The notes below the pieces were generated by a model that saw only the letters and a program-made list of their open reading frames with translations, was not told where the DNA came from and did not search any database. Positions 9,878-22,139 of a stretch of 64,000 nt of DNA are shown here, piece by piece (position 1 is the first letter of the stretch; each line of letters begins with the position of its first letter). Source of the stretch: Phyllobacterium phragmitis (GTDB lineage Bacteria > Pseudomonadota > Alphaproteobacteria > Rhizobiales > Rhizobiaceae). The stretch covers positions 310,001 to 374,000 of the forward strand of contig NZ_PVBR01000004.1 in the NCBI RefSeq assembly GCF_002980495.1. The letters run 5' to 3'. The translations under genes and the position numbers were made by a program.

Positions 9878-10770
9878 TACGCCACCCCCCGCTTTGCGGC
9901 GGCGGTATCACGGGTCCATGCGCCGGTGGCGGGATCGAAGCTGCCTGCGAATTCCCACTCGGCCGGGCCGGTCATGACGACATGATCGTCGTTGCGCCAT
10001 TCGACCTCAAGCGGTCCGCCGGGAACGGTGACGGTGACATTGCGGCCCGTGGTTCCTAAGCGGGCGGCGCTGACCGCGGCGGCGCAGGCAGCCGAACCGC
10101 AGGCGCGGGTCAGTCCGGCGCCGCGCTCCCATGTGCGCAGGGTGAGCGCGTCGCTTGCCGTGATTTGAGCGATGGAAATATTGGCGCGCTCGGGAAAGAT
10201 CGGGTGATTTTCCAATAGGGACCCAAATTTTTCGAGCTCGTAGGTCCACACGTCCTGATCGACCCAGAAGATCGCGTGCGGATTGCCCATCGAGGCGACG
10301 GAGGGCGAATGCAGCACAGGCGCGTCGATGGGGCCGACCTGAAGCTCGATCCGGCGTGTGTCGTTGAATTCCTCCGCCAGCGGGATTTCCTGCCATTTGA
10401 GGTGCGGCTTGCCCATATCGACGGAGATCAGACCGCCGGCATGTTGCTCAGCCGTCAGAATGCCTGCCAGCGTTTCGAAGGTGAAGTTGTCACGCCCCGT
10501 CTCCGCTGCGAGCGCCTGCACGACACAACGCATTCCGTTGCCGCAGGCCTGGGCCTGCGTGCCGTCGCAATTGATGATCTCGATATAATAGTCGGTGCCT
10601 GATGTCTTCGGATCATGGATCGCCATGATCTGGTCGAACTTCGTCGCCGGATCGCGCGCGAGCGCAATCGCCGCCGCAGGTGCGATGCGGTCGCACTGTC
10701 CACGCATGTCGGCAACGATGATCTCGTTGCCGAGCCCGTTCATCTTGGCAAAAGCTCTCTGCTCGCTCAC
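9877..10770 (-). CDS. dapF: Diaminopimelate epimerase
   Basis: The enzyme converts LL- to meso-diaminopimelate in the lysine and peptidoglycan pathway. Both catalytic cysteines are visible, one in QACGNGMRC (about residue 76) and one in [11 protein letters not shown] (about residue 224), and the N-terminus [10 protein letters not shown] is typical. The length of 297 residues is normal. It is the first gene of the operon dapF-mtaB-ftsY-yciB, and a promoter should lie just above 10770. Confidence 0.96.
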   Translation of the reverse strand: MSEQRAFAKMNGLGNEIIVADMRGQCDRIAPAAAIALARDPATKFDQIMAIHDPKTSGTDYYIEIINCDGTQAQACGNGMRCVVQALAAETGRDNFTFETLAGILTAEQHAGGLISVDMGKPHLKWQEIPLAEEFNDTRRIELQVGPIDAPVLHSPSVASMGNPHAIFWVDQDVWTYELEKFGSLLENHPIFPERANISIAQITASDALTLRTWERGAGLTRACGSAACAAAVSAARLGTTGRNVTVTVPGGPLEVEWRNDDHVVMTGPAEWEFAGSFDPATGAWTRDTAAAKRGVA

Positions 10771-10925
10771 TGTTCGTTCGGGGGCCCTTCGTCGCTACGG
10801 TCTGATATTCAACGATATGGGGCTTATATGGCGGAATTGACGGCGAATTGCCAGAGCTTGGTTTTGGGCCTGGTTTCGGGCCCGGTTTTCACCGGATCGT
10901 GGGGGGCGTCGATCGCGAGACGATG

Positions 10926-11090
10926 TCAGGCTACGACAATGCCGCCGAAGATGAGCGCGAGCAGCAGCACGACCAGCACGACGAAAATCAGAAGTTTGGC
11001 GCCCGTGGCGGCGACGCCTGCCACACCGCGGAAGCCGAGAAGGCTGGCAATGGCTGCAATGATGAGGAGAATGAAAATCCATTTGATCAT
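10926..11090 (-). CDS. DUF1328 (YtjA-type) small membrane protein
   Basis: This is a 54-residue protein starting MIKWIFILLIIAAIASLLGF and containing the family pattern GF.GVAG.AA.GAKLLIF before a second hydrophobic helix (VVLVVLLLALIFGG). It is a two-helix inner-membrane miniprotein of the DUF1328/YtjA family; the biological role is unknown. It is divergent from omp19, with about 295 bases between them. Codon use and the precise fit to the family make a chance frame unlikely. Confidence 0.85.
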   Translation of the reverse strand: MIKWIFILLIIAAIASLLGFRGVAGVAATGAKLLIFVVLVVLLLALIFGGIVVA

Positions 11091-11385
11091 GATGCGATCC
11101 CCGGGGTGGCGGTTCGATTGGATTTTGACGGCTGGCGTGATCCCCTAACGGGCGACGCAGCAGTCCGGTTCCGCATCGCCGGGAAATGGTTGGCGACGAC
11201 AAGGTGTGACTTCCCAGTGCCAGTACCGGGATTTTTTAATCGGAATGGCGGCTTGGAGGCCTGCTATCGCCGCGAAAAACCGGTGGCGTGGTTGCAATTT
11301 CCTTAACATCACCATTTTATCACTGTCGTATTGACCAGAAGCAGTGTCGGGAATACGAGGCCCGCCTGTGCAAATGGAGATCGCC

Positions 11386-11949
11386 ATGGGAATTTCGAAA
11401 ACCGGTTTGATGAGCCTAGCGTCGGCGGCTATCCTTGCGGCGGGGTGCCAGAGCTCACGGCTCGGCAATCTCGATACGGTTTCGCCGTCGCCGTCTCCGC
11501 TTCCACCGCTGCGGGCCGCCCCTGCGGGCAATGTGCAGCAGAGCAATCTGCCTGCGCCCAACGCATCGCAGTTTCCGGCGCCGCCCGCCGGCGCGCAGAA
11601 TAATGCTCTTCCGGGCGAGATCGACACTGGAACACAGATGGCGAACGTCCCACCGGCCACTGCGCCGGATCTGACGGTTGGCAGCGTTGCCGGCGTCTGG
11701 ACGGCTTCGGTTGCCGGCCAGAGCTGCAAGGTGGCGACGCCGCAGACGAAATTCGGCCAGGGCTATCGCGCCGGTCCGCTGCGCTGCCCGGGTGAACTTG
11801 GAAACCTTGCTTCCTGGGCGGTGAACGGCAAGCAGCTGGTCTTCTATGATGCGTCCGGCGGCACGGTGGCGCAGCTCTATTCGTCAGGCGAAAACCGGTT
11901 CGACGGCCAGACCACGACCGGACAGGCCGTGAGCCTTTCTCGCCCATAA
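11386..11949 (+). CDS. omp19: Outer-membrane lipoprotein Omp19 (AprI/Inh-domain protease inhibitor family)
   Basis: The 187-residue protein matches Brucella Omp19 in its N-terminus (MGISK), the lipoprotein cysteine block GCQSSRLGNLD and the C-terminal core (APDLT, AVAGVW-like, SCK.ATPQTK.GQGYRAGPLRCPGEL). Omp19 is an outer-membrane lipoprotein that inhibits host proteases and is immunogenic in Brucella. Cys21 is the acylation site; the lipobox reads LAAGC, with Ala rather than Leu at -3. The linker (about residues 33-90) is Pro/Ala-rich and longer than in Brucella. The ATG at 11386 follows a GGAG element. An upstream in-frame ATG at 11374 would lengthen the signal peptide and is less likely. 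Confidence 0.9.
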   Translation: MGISKTGLMSLASAAILAAGCQSSRLGNLDTVSPSPSPLPPLRAAPAGNVQQSNLPAPNASQFPAPPAGAQNNALPGEIDTGTQMANVPPATAPDLTVGSVAGVWTASVAGQSCKVATPQTKFGQGYRAGPLRCPGELGNLASWAVNGKQLVFYDASGGTVAQLYSSGENRFDGQTTTGQAVSLSRP

Positions 11950-12000
11950 ACTTCAGGGCAAACGGGCGAACCAGGCAAAACCGGCGGAATTGGACGGAAA

Positions 12001-13197
12001 ATGTCTTTTGACAAAAAGCTGAAGGCATTTCCTTCCGTGCGCGAACATTATGATGCGATGGCCGCCGCCGGCGACGTCGATCCTGATTCGGCACAGCTTG
12101 CGCTTGCCGATCGGCTCGACCAATTGATCGAGGAGCTCGGCGAAAAGCGCCTTTCCAAGAAATCGAGTGCATTGGGATGGCTGTTCGCGCGCAAGGCGGC
12201 AAACCGCGAGCCGGTCAAGGGCCTTTATATCTATGGCGAGGTCGGCCGCGGCAAGACCATGCTGATGGACATGTTTTATGCGCTGGTGCCGGTCAATCGC
12301 AAGCGGCGGGCGCATTTCAACGATTTCATGGCCGATGTGCATGAACGTATCCATGCACATCGCCAGGCCTTCAAGCGAGGCGAGACGAAGCAGGACGATC
12401 CCATCCCGCCGGTCGCCGATGCGCTGGCGGAGGCCGCATGGGTGCTCTGCTTCGACGAGTTCACGGTGACCGACATCACCGACGCAATGATCCTGTCCCG
12501 GCTGTTCGGGGCGCTTTTCGAGCGCGGCGTGGTGCTGGTGGCGACGTCGAACGTCCAGCCGGACAATCTTTATCGCGACGGGCTCAACCGGCAGCTCTTC
12601 CTGCCATTCATCGATCTTCTGAAGCGCCATGTCGATGTGGTCAATCTCGATTCCCGCACGGATTACCGCCTGGAGAAGCTGAACCGCCAGCCGGTCTATG
12701 TGACGCCGCTCGGGGACGAGGCGCGCCGGCAGATGGATGCCGCGTGGGATGTCGTGAGGGGCGGGGCGGAGGAGCGTGCCGATGTTCTCGTCGTCAAGGG
12801 GCACGAGGTGGCGGTGCCGCGCACGGCCGGCAATGCCGCCCGCTTCTCGTTCGGCGATCTGTGCTCCAAGCCGCTCGGCGCTTCCGATTACATGGCGATC
12901 GTCCGGCGCTATCATACAATCTTCATCGACGGCGTTCCGGTGCTCGATTATCCGCGCCGCAACGAGGCCAAGCGCTTCATCCTGCTGATCGATACGCTTT
13001 ACGATCATCATGCCAGGCTGGTCATTTCGGCGGAGACGACGCCGGAAAAGCTCTATGTGGCGCCATCAGGCACGGAAGCGTTCGAGTTCGACCGCACGGC
13101 TTCACGGCTTTTTGAAATGCAGAGCGAGGACTATCTGCAAGCGGCAGAGGCGGGCGATCCTCGCGCAAGCGCGGAAAGCGCCGTTTCCAGCGCCTGA
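12001..13197 (+). CDS. zapE: Cell division protein ZapE (AFG1-like ATPase)
   Basis: This 398-residue AFG1/LACE1-type P-loop ATPase corresponds to ZapE, which interacts with FtsZ at the divisome in gammaproteobacteria; the mitochondrial homologue has proteostasis roles. Walker A is YGEVGRGKTMLMD (about residues 79-91), Walker B is VLCFDEFTVTD (about 149-159) and the sensor segment is VATSNVQPDNLY. Its location between omp19 and mdh is the arrangement I would expect in Brucella relatives. Confidence 0.93.
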   Translation: MSFDKKLKAFPSVREHYDAMAAAGDVDPDSAQLALADRLDQLIEELGEKRLSKKSSALGWLFARKAANREPVKGLYIYGEVGRGKTMLMDMFYALVPVNRKRRAHFNDFMADVHERIHAHRQAFKRGETKQDDPIPPVADALAEAAWVLCFDEFTVTDITDAMILSRLFGALFERGVVLVATSNVQPDNLYRDGLNRQLFLPFIDLLKRHVDVVNLDSRTDYRLEKLNRQPVYVTPLGDEARRQMDAAWDVVRGGAEERADVLVVKGHEVAVPRTAGNAARFSFGDLCSKPLGASDYMAIVRRYHTIFIDGVPVLDYPRRNEAKRFILLIDTLYDHHARLVISAETTPEKLYVAPSGTEAFEFDRTASRLFEMQSEDYLQAAEAGDPRASAESAVSSA

Positions 13198-13308
13198 AGG
13201 ACCGTTTCTTCCTGAGCAAGTCAGTGCCTTGCTAAATTCAATTGACGTTTACGTAAGAATTTCTAAATCTAAACGATTGAAAACATTGGCGAGAAAAGAA
13301 TCGGTTGA

Positions 13309-14379
<1,071 letters not shown>

Positions 14380-14486
14380 AGGATTTTCAGCCGATCGTGA
14401 CGGGTTCGTCATGATCGGTCGCCTTTCTCCATCATTTGGAAACGTTCCGCTGCTAGCGGATCGGAATATCCGAAAAGGACATCCGC

Positions 14487-15683
14487 ATGAATATTCACGA
14501 ATATCAGGGCAAGCGCCTGCTCCACTCCTACGGGGCGCCGATCGCCAATGGCGTGGCGGTCTATTCCGTCGAGCAGGCGGAGGAGTGGGCGAAGACGCTT
14601 CCCGGTCCGCTCTATGTGGTCAAGAGCCAGATCCATGCCGGCGGCCGCGGCAAGGGGAAGTTCAAGGAATTGGCGCCCGACGCCAAGGGTGGCGTGCGGC
14701 TGTCGAAGTCGGTTGACGAGGTTGTCGCCAACGTCAAGGAGATGCTGGGCAACACGCTCGTCACCAAGCAGACCGGCCCCGGCGGCAAGCAGGTGAACCG
14801 GCTCTATATCGAGGACGGCGCCGACATCGACCGTGAACTCTATCTCTCGATCCTGATCGACCGCACCGTCGGCCGCCCGGCCTTCGTCGTTTCGACCGAA
14901 GGCGGCATGGATATCGAGGCGGTCGCCGAGGAGACGCCTGAAAAGATCGTGACGCTCGCCATCGACCCGGAAACGGGCGTGACGCAAGCGGATGCCGTCA
15001 AGCTCGCCGATGCGCTGAAGCTCGAAGGCGATGCCAAGGCCGATGCGCTGACGCTTTTCCCGATCCTTTATACGGCGTTCACCGAAAAGGACATGAGCCT
15101 TCTCGAGGTCAATCCGCTGATCGTGATGACCGACGGTCATCTGCGCGTTCTCGATGCCAAGGTGTCTTTCGACAACAACGCGCTGTTCCGTCATCCTGAT
15201 GTCGTTGAATTGCGCGATACGACGGAAGAGGACGAAAAGGAGATCGAGGCTTCGAAGCACGACCTCGCCTATGTCGCGCTCGACGGCAATATCGGCTGCA
15301 TGGTCAATGGCGCCGGCCTCGCCATGGCGACGATGGACATCATCAAGCTCTATGGCGCGGAGCCGGCGAACTTCCTCGATGTCGGCGGCGGCGCTTCCAA
15401 GGAGAAGGTGACGGCGGCATTCAAGATCATCACCGCCGATCCGGCGGTCGAAGGCATCCTGGTCAACATCTTTGGCGGCATCATGAAGTGCGATGTCATC
15501 GCTGAAGGCGTGATCGCGGCGGTCAAGGAAGTGGGGCTTCAGGTTCCGCTGGTCGTCCGCCTGGAAGGCACCAATGTCGAACTCGGCAAGAAGATCATCA
15601 ACGAGAGCGGCCTGAACGTGATTTCGGCCGACGATCTCGACGATGCGGCGCAGAAGATCGTCGCTGCAGTGAAGGGGAACTGA
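14487..15683 (+). CDS. sucC: Succinyl-CoA synthetase, ADP-forming, beta subunit
   Basis: The 398-residue beta subunit has an N-terminal ATP-grasp domain starting [12 protein letters not shown] and a C-terminal CoA-ligase domain containing [19 protein letters not shown] and [14 protein letters not shown]. With SucD it converts succinyl-CoA to succinate with ATP formation. An AAAGGA site precedes the start. It is followed three bases later by sucD. Confidence 0.97.
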   Translation: MNIHEYQGKRLLHSYGAPIANGVAVYSVEQAEEWAKTLPGPLYVVKSQIHAGGRGKGKFKELAPDAKGGVRLSKSVDEVVANVKEMLGNTLVTKQTGPGGKQVNRLYIEDGADIDRELYLSILIDRTVGRPAFVVSTEGGMDIEAVAEETPEKIVTLAIDPETGVTQADAVKLADALKLEGDAKADALTLFPILYTAFTEKDMSLLEVNPLIVMTDGHLRVLDAKVSFDNNALFRHPDVVELRDTTEEDEKEIEASKHDLAYVALDGNIGCMVNGAGLAMATMDIIKLYGAEPANFLDVGGGASKEKVTAAFKIITADPAVEGILVNIFGGIMKCDVIAEGVIAAVKEVGLQVPLVVRLEGTNVELGKKIINESGLNVISADDLDDAAQKIVAAVKGN

Positions 15684-15686
15684 GGC

Positions 15687-16589
15687 ATGTCCATTCTCGT
15701 CAACAGGGACACCAAGGTCCTCGTGCAAGGTCTTACCGGCAAGACCGGCACCTTCCACACCGAACAGGCGCTGGCCTATTACGGCACCAAGATGGTCGGC
15801 GGCGTCCACCCGAAGAAGGGTGGAGAGACCTGGATAGGCGCGAAGGGCGAAAGCCTGCCGATTTTCGCCACGGTCGCCGAGGGCAAGGAAACGACGGGCG
15901 CCAACGCGTCCGTTGTCTATGTTCCGCCGGCAGGCGCTGGCGCTGCGATCATCGAGGCGATCGATGCCGAGATCCCGCTGATCGTCTGCATCACCGAGGG
16001 CATTCCCGTCATGGACATGGTCAAGGTCAAAGCACACCTGGACAAATCCTCGTCGCGGCTCATCGGTCCGAACTGCCCCGGCGTGCTGACGCCTGAGGAA
16101 TGCAAGATCGGCATCATGCCGGGCAATATCTTCAAGAAGGGCTCGGTGGGTGTTGTTTCGCGCTCGGGCACGCTTACCTATGAGGCAGTGTTTCAGACGT
16201 CGAACGAAGGCCTTGGCCAGACGACGGCGGTGGGCATCGGCGGCGATCCGGTCAAGGGTACGGAATTCATCGACATTCTCGAGATGTTCCTTGCAGACGA
16301 TGCCACCAAATCGATCGTCATGATCGGCGAGATCGGCGGTTCGGCGGAAGAAGAGGCGGCGCAGTTCCTCAAGGATGAGGCCAAGCGCGGGCGGGCGAAG
16401 CCGATGGTCGGTTTCATTGCCGGCCGCACGGCGCCTCCCGGCCGCACCATGGGTCACGCCGGCGCGGTGATCTCCGGTGGCAAGGGCGGCGCGGAAGACA
16501 AGATCGCGGCGATGGAATCAGCGGGCATCCGCGTTTCCCCGTCGCCGGCACAGCTCGGCAAGACCCTGGTCGAGGTGTTGAAGGGCTGA
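15687..16589 (+). CDS. sucD: Succinyl-CoA synthetase, alpha subunit
   Basis: The 300-residue alpha subunit carries the CoA-binding N-terminal domain ([20 protein letters not shown]) and the phosphorylated active-site His in [13 protein letters not shown] (about residue 255). IGPNCPG and GTLTYEA are conserved. It sits three bases after sucC in the TCA cluster. Confidence 0.97.
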   Translation: MSILVNRDTKVLVQGLTGKTGTFHTEQALAYYGTKMVGGVHPKKGGETWIGAKGESLPIFATVAEGKETTGANASVVYVPPAGAGAAIIEAIDAEIPLIVCITEGIPVMDMVKVKAHLDKSSSRLIGPNCPGVLTPEECKIGIMPGNIFKKGSVGVVSRSGTLTYEAVFQTSNEGLGQTTAVGIGGDPVKGTEFIDILEMFLADDATKSIVMIGEIGGSAEEEAAQFLKDEAKRGRAKPMVGFIAGRTAPPGRTMGHAGAVISGGKGGAEDKIAAMESAGIRVSPSPAQLGKTLVEVLKG

Positions 16590-16763
16590 TATCGCAGCCA
16601 GATGGAATGTCTGGCGCGATGATCAAAATGGGTGGCAGGCCTCCTCGGCCTGTCGCCGGCATGGAATGCGAGAAGACCATCGGGACGGTTTGCGCCGGAT
16701 GGCATCAGAGGCAAAGGCCTCGAAGCGGCTAAAGGAGACGGAGCTGACGCTCCGGCAAGACAT

Positions 16764-19700
16764 ATGGCAAGGCAGGAACAAGCCAACGACGTTTTCGCCC
16801 TTACTTCATTCCTCTATGGCGGCAATGCCGATTATATCGAGGAACTCCATGCGAAGTATGAGGATGATCCGGCATCGGTCGATCCGCAGTGGCGGGATTT
16901 CTTCGCCAATCTTCGCGACAATGCCGAGGATGTGAGAAAGAACGCGCAGGGCGCGTCCTGGGCAAAGCCGAACTGGCCCATAGCGGGCAATGGCGAGCTC
17001 GTCTCCGCTCTCGACGGCAATTGGGGCGAACTCGAGAAGCACATCACCGACAAATTGAAGGCCAAGGCGGGCAAGGGCGAGGCAAAGCCCGGCAACGGCG
17101 CAGGTGGGGGCGCGGCTGCACCGGCTTTCACGGAAGCGGAGATCACCAATGCGGCGCGGGATTCCGTGCGCGCCATCATGATGATCCGTGCCTATCGCAT
17201 GCGCGGCCATCTGCACGCCAATCTCGATCCGCTCGGCCTTGCCGAGCCGTCGGATGATTACAACGAGCTGGCGCCCGAAGCCTATGGCTTCATGCCGGAC
17301 GATTACGACCGCAAGATCTTCATCGATAATGTGCTGGGTCTCGAATATGCGACGATCCCGCAGATGCTCGAAATTCTCAAGCGCACCTATTGCTCGACCA
17401 TCGGCGTCGAGTTCATGCATATTTCCGATCCGGCCGAGAAGGCCTGGATCCAGGAGCGTATCGAAGGCCCCGGCAAGGGCGTCGCCTTCACCCCGGCGGG
17501 CAAGAAGGCGATCCTGTCGAAGCTGATCGAGGCGGAAGGCTTCGAGCAGTTCATCGACGTCAAGTACAAGGGCACCAAGCGTTTCGGCCTCGACGGCGGC
17601 GAAGCGCTGATCCCGGCGCTGGAGCAGATCGTCAAGCGCGGCGGCTCGATGGGGCTGAAGGAAATCGTCTTCGGCATGGCCCACCGTGGCCGCCTCAACG
17701 TGCTTTCCCAGGTCATGGCGAAGCCACACCGCGCCATCTTCCACGAGTTCAAGGGCGGGTCCTACACGCCCGACGACGTGGAGGGCTCGGGCGACGTGAA
17801 GTACCATCTCGGCGCTTCCTCCGACCGTGAATTCGACGGCAATCGCGTCCATTTGTCGCTGACGGCGAACCCCTCGCATCTCGAAATCGTCAATCCGGTG
17901 GTGATGGGCAAGGCCCGCGCCAAGCAGGATCTGCTCGTCGGCCGCAGCCGTGACGAAATGGTGCCCTTGTCCGAGCGCGCCAAGGTCCTGCCGTTGCTTC
18001 TCCACGGTGACGCGGCCTTTGCCGGCCAGGGTGTCGTGGCGGAATGCCTCGGCCTTTCCGGCCTCAAGGGACATCGCGTCGCCGGCACGGTGCATTTCAT
18101 CATCAACAACCAGATCGGCTTCACGACCAATCCGCGTTTATCGCGCTCCTCGCCCTATCCTTCCGATGTGGCGAAGATGGTCGAGGCGCCGATCTTCCAC
18201 GTCAATGGCGACGATCCGGAAGCGGTGGTCTATGTGGCGAAGGTTGCGACCGAGTTCCGTATGATCTTCCACAAGCCCGTCGTCATCGACATGTTCTGCT
18301 ATCGTCGTTTCGGCCATAATGAAGGCGACGAGCCGGCGTTCACGCAGCCGCTGATGTACAAGAACATCCGCGCGCACAAGACGACCGTGCAGCTCTATTC
18401 GGAAAAGATGATCGCGGAAGGCGTGGTCACCGAAGCCGAGTTTGAGAAGATGAAGGCCGACTGGCGCGCCAACCTCGAAACGGAGTTCGAGGCGGGCCAG
18501 AGCTACAAGCCGAACAAGGCCGACTGGCTGGATGGCGCCTGGTCGGGCCTGCGCAAGGCCGACAATGAGGACGAGCAGCGCCGCGGCAAGACGGCGATGC
18601 CGATCAAGACGCTGAAGGAGATCGGCAAGAAGCTGGTCGAAGTGCCGGCGGACTTCCATGTCCACCGCACCGTTCAGCGCTTCCTCGACAACCGCGCCAA
18701 GATGATCGAGACCGGTGAAGGGATCGATTGGGCGACGTCGGAGGCGCTTGCCTTCGGCTCGCTTGCGATCGAGGGCCATCCGGTCCGCCTCTCGGGCCAG
18801 GATGTCGAGCGTGGAACGTTTTCGCAACGCCATACGGTTCTCTACGATCAGGAGAACGAACAGCGTTATATCCCGCTGAACAATCTGCAAAAGGGGCAGG
18901 CGCTCTACGAAGTCATCAATTCGATGCTTTCGGAAGAGGCGGTGCTCGGCTTCGAATATGGCTATTCACTGTCCGAGCCGCGCGCCCTGACATTGTGGGA
19001 AGCGCAGTTCGGCGATTTCGCCAATGGCGCGCAGGTGGTGTTCGACCAGTTCATCTCGTCCGGCGAACGCAAATGGCTGCGCATGTCCGGTCTCGTCTGC
19101 CTGCTGCCGCATGGTTATGAGGGCCAGGGGCCGGAGCACTCGTCGGCACGCCTCGAGCGCTGGCTGCAGATGTGCGCCGAAGACAATATGCAGGTGGCCA
19201 ATGTCTCGACGCCGGCCAACTACTTCCATATCCTGCGACGCCAGTTGAAGCGCGATTTCCGCAAGCCGCTGATCCTGATGACGCCGAAGTCGCTTCTGCG
19301 CCACAAGCGTGCCGTTTCGACATTGGCCGAGATGTCGGGCGAGTCGTCGTTCCACCGGCTTTTGTGGGACGATGCGCAATATCTCAAGGACCAGCCGATC
19401 AAGCTGCAGAAGGATTCGAAGATCCGGCGCGTCGTTCTGTGCTCGGGCAAGGTCTATTACGATCTTTACGAGGAACGCGAGAAGCGCGGCATCGACGACA
19501 TCTATCTCCTGCGCGTCGAACAGCTCTATCCGTTCCCGGCCAAGGCGCTGATCACCGAGCTTTCGCGGTTCCGCACCGCCGAGATGGTGTGGTGCCAGGA
19601 AGAGCCGAAGAACATGGGCGCCTGGTCGTTCATCGATCCTTATCTCGAATGGGTTCTCGCACATATCGATGCCAAGCATCAGCGGGTTCGCTACACCGGG

Positions 19701-19790
19701 CGTCCGGCGTCAGCTTCGCCGGCGACCGGTCTGATGTCGAAGCACATGTCGCAGCTTGAAGCATTCCTCGAAGATGCCTTAGGCTCCTGA
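16764..19790 (+). CDS. sucA: 2-oxoglutarate dehydrogenase E1 component
   Basis: The thiamine-diphosphate-dependent E1 decarboxylates 2-oxoglutarate and transfers the succinyl group to SucB. Family blocks are present in order: [21 protein letters not shown] (N-terminal E2-interacting helix), [25 protein letters not shown], the ThDP/Mg site [26 protein letters not shown] and the C-terminal [16 protein letters not shown]. The start at 16764 gives 1008 residues, close to the roughly 1000 of relatives. A longer frame from 16632 adds 44 residues with no family likeness. The 174 bases upstream hold no other gene. Confidence 0.96.
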   Translation: MARQEQANDVFALTSFLYGGNADYIEELHAKYEDDPASVDPQWRDFFANLRDNAEDVRKNAQGASWAKPNWPIAGNGELVSALDGNWGELEKHITDKLKAKAGKGEAKPGNGAGGGAAAPAFTEAEITNAARDSVRAIMMIRAYRMRGHLHANLDPLGLAEPSDDYNELAPEAYGFMPDDYDRKIFIDNVLGLEYATIPQMLEILKRTYCSTIGVEFMHISDPAEKAWIQERIEGPGKGVAFTPAGKKAILSKLIEAEGFEQFIDVKYKGTKRFGLDGGEALIPALEQIVKRGGSMGLKEIVFGMAHRGRLNVLSQVMAKPHRAIFHEFKGGSYTPDDVEGSGDVKYHLGASSDREFDGNRVHLSLTANPSHLEIVNPVVMGKARAKQDLLVGRSRDEMVPLSERAKVLPLLLHGDAAFAGQGVVAECLGLSGLKGHRVAGTVHFIINNQIGFTTNPRLSRSSPYPSDVAKMVEAPIFHVNGDDPEAVVYVAKVATEFRMIFHKPVVIDMFCYRRFGHNEGDEPAFTQPLMYKNIRAHKTTVQLYSEKMIAEGVVTEAEFEKMKADWRANLETEFEAGQSYKPNKADWLDGAWSGLRKADNEDEQRRGKTAMPIKTLKEIGKKLVEVPADFHVHRTVQRFLDNRAKMIETGEGIDWATSEALAFGSLAIEGHPVRLSGQDVERGTFSQRHTVLYDQENEQRYIPLNNLQKGQALYEVINSMLSEEAVLGFEYGYSLSEPRALTLWEAQFGDFANGAQVVFDQFISSGERKWLRMSGLVCLLPHGYEGQGPEHSSARLERWLQMCAEDNMQVANVSTPANYFHILRRQLKRDFRKPLILMTPKSLLRHKRAVSTLAEMSGESSFHRLLWDDAQYLKDQPIKLQKDSKIRRVVLCSGKVYYDLYEEREKRGIDDIYLLRVEQLYPFPAKALITELSRFRTAEMVWCQEEPKNMGAWSFIDPYLEWVLAHIDAKHQRVRYTGRPASASPATGLMSKHMSQLEAFLEDALGS

Positions 19791-19836
19791 AACCAACACA
19801 ACTGAACAGACTGACCACCAACGGAAGAGCAAGATC

Positions 19837-21090
19837 ATGGCGACCGAAATCCGCGTTCCCACTCTCGGGGAATCCGTTAGCGAGGCAACCATCGGAAAGT
19901 GGTTCAAGAAGGCGGGCGACGCAATCGCCGTCGATGAACCGCTGGTCGAACTCGAAACCGACAAGGTAACGGTCGAGGTGCCGGCCCCCGCAGCCGGGTC
20001 GCTCAGCGAGATCACCGCCAAGGAGGGCGATACCGTCGAAGTCGGCGCATTGCTCGGCATGATCGAAGCCGGTGGCGCCGCGGCTGCTCCGGCGAAGAAG
20101 GCAGAACCGAAGGCGGCAGAAGCGCCGAAACCGGCTGCTGCTGCTCCTGCTGCCGCTCCCGCTGCGGCTGCTTCGGACGCGGCCACATCCGGTCCGGCCA
20201 TGGCTCCCGCCCCTTCCGCCGCCAAGCTCCTGTCGGAAGCAGGCGTTTCGGCCGATCAGGTCGAGGGTTCCGGCAAGCGCGGTCAGGTGCTGAAGGGCGA
20301 TGTTCTCGAGGCCCTGTCGAAGGGGATCCCCGCTGCCCAGCCGGCGGAAGCGCCGAAGGCGGCACGCGCGCCATCCGGCGCCGATGACGAAAGCCGCGAG
20401 GAACGGGTCAAGATGACCCGCCTGCGCCAGACGATCGCGAGGCGCCTGAAGGATGCGCAGAACGCGGCGGCGATGCTGACCACCTTCAACGAGGTGGACA
20501 TGTCGGCGGTCATGGAGCTGCGCAACCGCTACAAGGAGCTGTTCGAGAAGAAGCATGGCGTGAAGCTCGGCTTCATGGGCTTCTTCACCAAGGCGGTCAC
20601 CCATGCGCTGAAGGAAATCCCGGCGGTCAACGCCGAGATCGACGGAACCGACCTCATCTACAAGAACTATGCGCATATCGGCGTGGCCGTCGGTACCGAA
20701 AAGGGACTGGTGGTTCCGGTCGTGCGCAATGCCGACGGGATGTCCATCGCCGAGATCGAGAAGGAAATCGGCCGGCTCGGCAAGGCGGCGCGTGACGGCC
20801 AGCTTTCCGTATCGGACATGCAGGGCGGCACCTTTACGATCTCGAATGGCGGCGTCTACGGTTCGCTGATGTCGACGCCGATCCTGAACGCACCGCAGTC
20901 GGGCATTCTCGGCATGCACAAGATCCAGGAGCGTCCGGTGGCAATTGCTGGACAGGTCGTCATCCGCCCGATGATGTATCTGGCGCTGTCCTACGATCAC
21001 CGCATCGTCGACGGCAAGGAAGCCGTCACCTTCCTGGTGCGCGTCAAGGACACGCTGGAAGATCCGGAGCGTCTGGTTCTGGATCTCTGA
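19837..21090 (+). CDS. sucB: Dihydrolipoyllysine-residue succinyltransferase (2-oxoglutarate dehydrogenase E2)
   Basis: The 417-residue E2 has an N-terminal lipoyl domain with the lipoylated Lys in [10 protein letters not shown] (about residue 43), an Ala/Pro linker (about 80-125), the E3-binding domain ([30 protein letters not shown], about 126-155) and the catalytic acyltransferase core ending with the active-site pattern [16 protein letters not shown]. It forms the structural core of the complex and uses LpdA, encoded downstream, as E3. Confidence 0.97.
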   Translation: MATEIRVPTLGESVSEATIGKWFKKAGDAIAVDEPLVELETDKVTVEVPAPAAGSLSEITAKEGDTVEVGALLGMIEAGGAAAAPAKKAEPKAAEAPKPAAAAPAAAPAAAASDAATSGPAMAPAPSAAKLLSEAGVSADQVEGSGKRGQVLKGDVLEALSKGIPAAQPAEAPKAARAPSGADDESREERVKMTRLRQTIARRLKDAQNAAAMLTTFNEVDMSAVMELRNRYKELFEKKHGVKLGFMGFFTKAVTHALKEIPAVNAEIDGTDLIYKNYAHIGVAVGTEKGLVVPVVRNADGMSIAEIEKEIGRLGKAARDGQLSVSDMQGGTFTISNGGVYGSLMSTPILNAPQSGILGMHKIQERPVAIAGQVVIRPMMYLALSYDHRIVDGKEAVTFLVRVKDTLEDPERLVLDL

Positions 21091-21122
21091 GAGAAACCTT
21101 TCGATGGAAATGCGCGTTTCTA

Positions 21123-21285
21123 CCCCCCCTCTGGCTTGCCAGCCATCTCCCCCACAAGGGGGGAGATTAGGCCTTCATCAACGTGCGGCACCAATCGCAG
21201 ACGTTGCAGAATGAAGGCGGAAAGTACTGTCAGCCAATCTCCCCCCTTGTGGGGGAGATGCCTGGCAAGGCAGAGGGGGGTGTCT
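21123..21285. repeat. Long imperfect inverted repeat between sucB and the LysE gene
   Basis: Two arms of about 45 bases face each other around a core of about 70 bases. The left arm contains CTCTGGCTTGCCAGCCATCT then CCCCCACAAGGGGGG. The right arm contains CCCCCCTTGTGGGGG, followed by GATGCCTGGCAAGGCAGAGG. The design is that of the palindromic repeats scattered through intergenic regions of Rhizobiales genomes. It separates sucB from the downstream genes and could act as a strong RNA stem-loop. Confidence 0.8.
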
Positions 21286-21319
21286 AGCGCCAGCCTTTCC
21301 ATCCACCCGGAGAACGACC

Positions 21320-21970
21320 ATGATGCCATATGTGATCGAGTTTGCCGGGCTGATGGCGGTGTTTTCGATCCTGATCGTTTCGCCCGGCGCGGATTTCGCG
21401 CTGGTGGTGCGCCAGAGCATCGTGCATGGCCGGCGCGCCGCCATCATCACCAGCATCGGCATCGGCTGTTCACTCCTGTTCCATATCGGCTATACGATCC
21501 TCGGCATCGGGCTGATCGTGTCGAAATCGCTCTATCTGTTCTCGCTGCTCAAATGGGCGGGTGCTGCCTATCTCATCTATCTCGGCGTGAAGGCGCTCAG
21601 GGAGAAGAATGTCGGCACGCCCGAGATCGCTGCCGATATCAGGGAGGGCTCATCTGAGGCGGACGGGATTTCCGTTTTGCGCTGCTTCCTGATGGGCTTC
21701 GTCACCAACGCGCTCAATCCGAAAGCCGTGCTGTTCTTTCTTTCGCTGTTTTCCACGCTCGTCAGCCATGAGACGCCGATTGCCGTCCAGGGCGTCTACG
21801 GGCTGTTGATGGCGGGGTGCCTGATCGCCTGGTTCGTGGCGGTCTCGACCTTCTTCACGCTGGCATCGGTGCGTGAGCGGTTCGTTGCCTGGGGACGCTG
21901 GTTCAACCGGGTGACCGGCATGGTCTTCATCGGGCTCGGCATCAAGCTTGCGACGCAGCAGGCCAATTGA
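21320..21970 (+). CDS. LysE/RhtB family amino acid exporter
   Basis: The 216-residue inner-membrane protein has six predicted helices and the LysE-family N-terminal block SPGADFALVVRQSIVHGRRAAI with the GIGCSLLFHI segment; NALNPKAVLFFLSLFS is also typical. Such proteins export amino acids or derivatives; the substrate is not readable. Its place between sucB and lpdA interrupts the oxoglutarate dehydrogenase genes. Confidence 0.88.
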   Translation: MMPYVIEFAGLMAVFSILIVSPGADFALVVRQSIVHGRRAAIITSIGIGCSLLFHIGYTILGIGLIVSKSLYLFSLLKWAGAAYLIYLGVKALREKNVGTPEIAADIREGSSEADGISVLRCFLMGFVTNALNPKAVLFFLSLFSTLVSHETPIAVQGVYGLLMAGCLIAWFVAVSTFFTLASVRERFVAWGRWFNRVTGMVFIGLGIKLATQQAN

Positions 21971-21996
21971 ACGGGTGAGGGCCAAGGGATGGAACG

Positions 21997-22139
21997 ATGC
22001 GCATGAAACAGCCTATCTCCAGACTGGCATTTGCAGCGATGTTCGGCGCCGGCCTCGCCACGCCGGTTTCCGCCTATGCCGCATCTTACCTGGAAGTCTG
22101 CAACTTTTCGGGATCATACTTTAGAAAGAGGATAGCTCA
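21997..22139 (+). pseudogene. Signal-peptide gene stub upstream of lpdA
   Basis: An ATG at 21997, or 22003, opens a perfect signal peptide (MKQPISRLAFAAMFGAGLATPVSAYA) followed by SYLEVCNFSGSYF. The frame then runs out of phase into lpdA and ends there at 22266. The mature start resembles the first motif of DUF1036 proteins (VCN.SG), but nothing of the rest remains. I interpret it as the 5' remnant of a secreted-protein gene cut by deletion just before the lpdA ribosome binding site. It could alternatively be a short leader peptide. Confidence 0.45.

Noticed and set aside
14409-16457. Long minus-strand open frame (682 codons) opposite sucC and sucD
   Set aside because: It is fully antisense to two clearly conserved genes, has no recognisable domain, and is Arg/Asp/His-rich as expected for the complement of GC-rich coding DNA.
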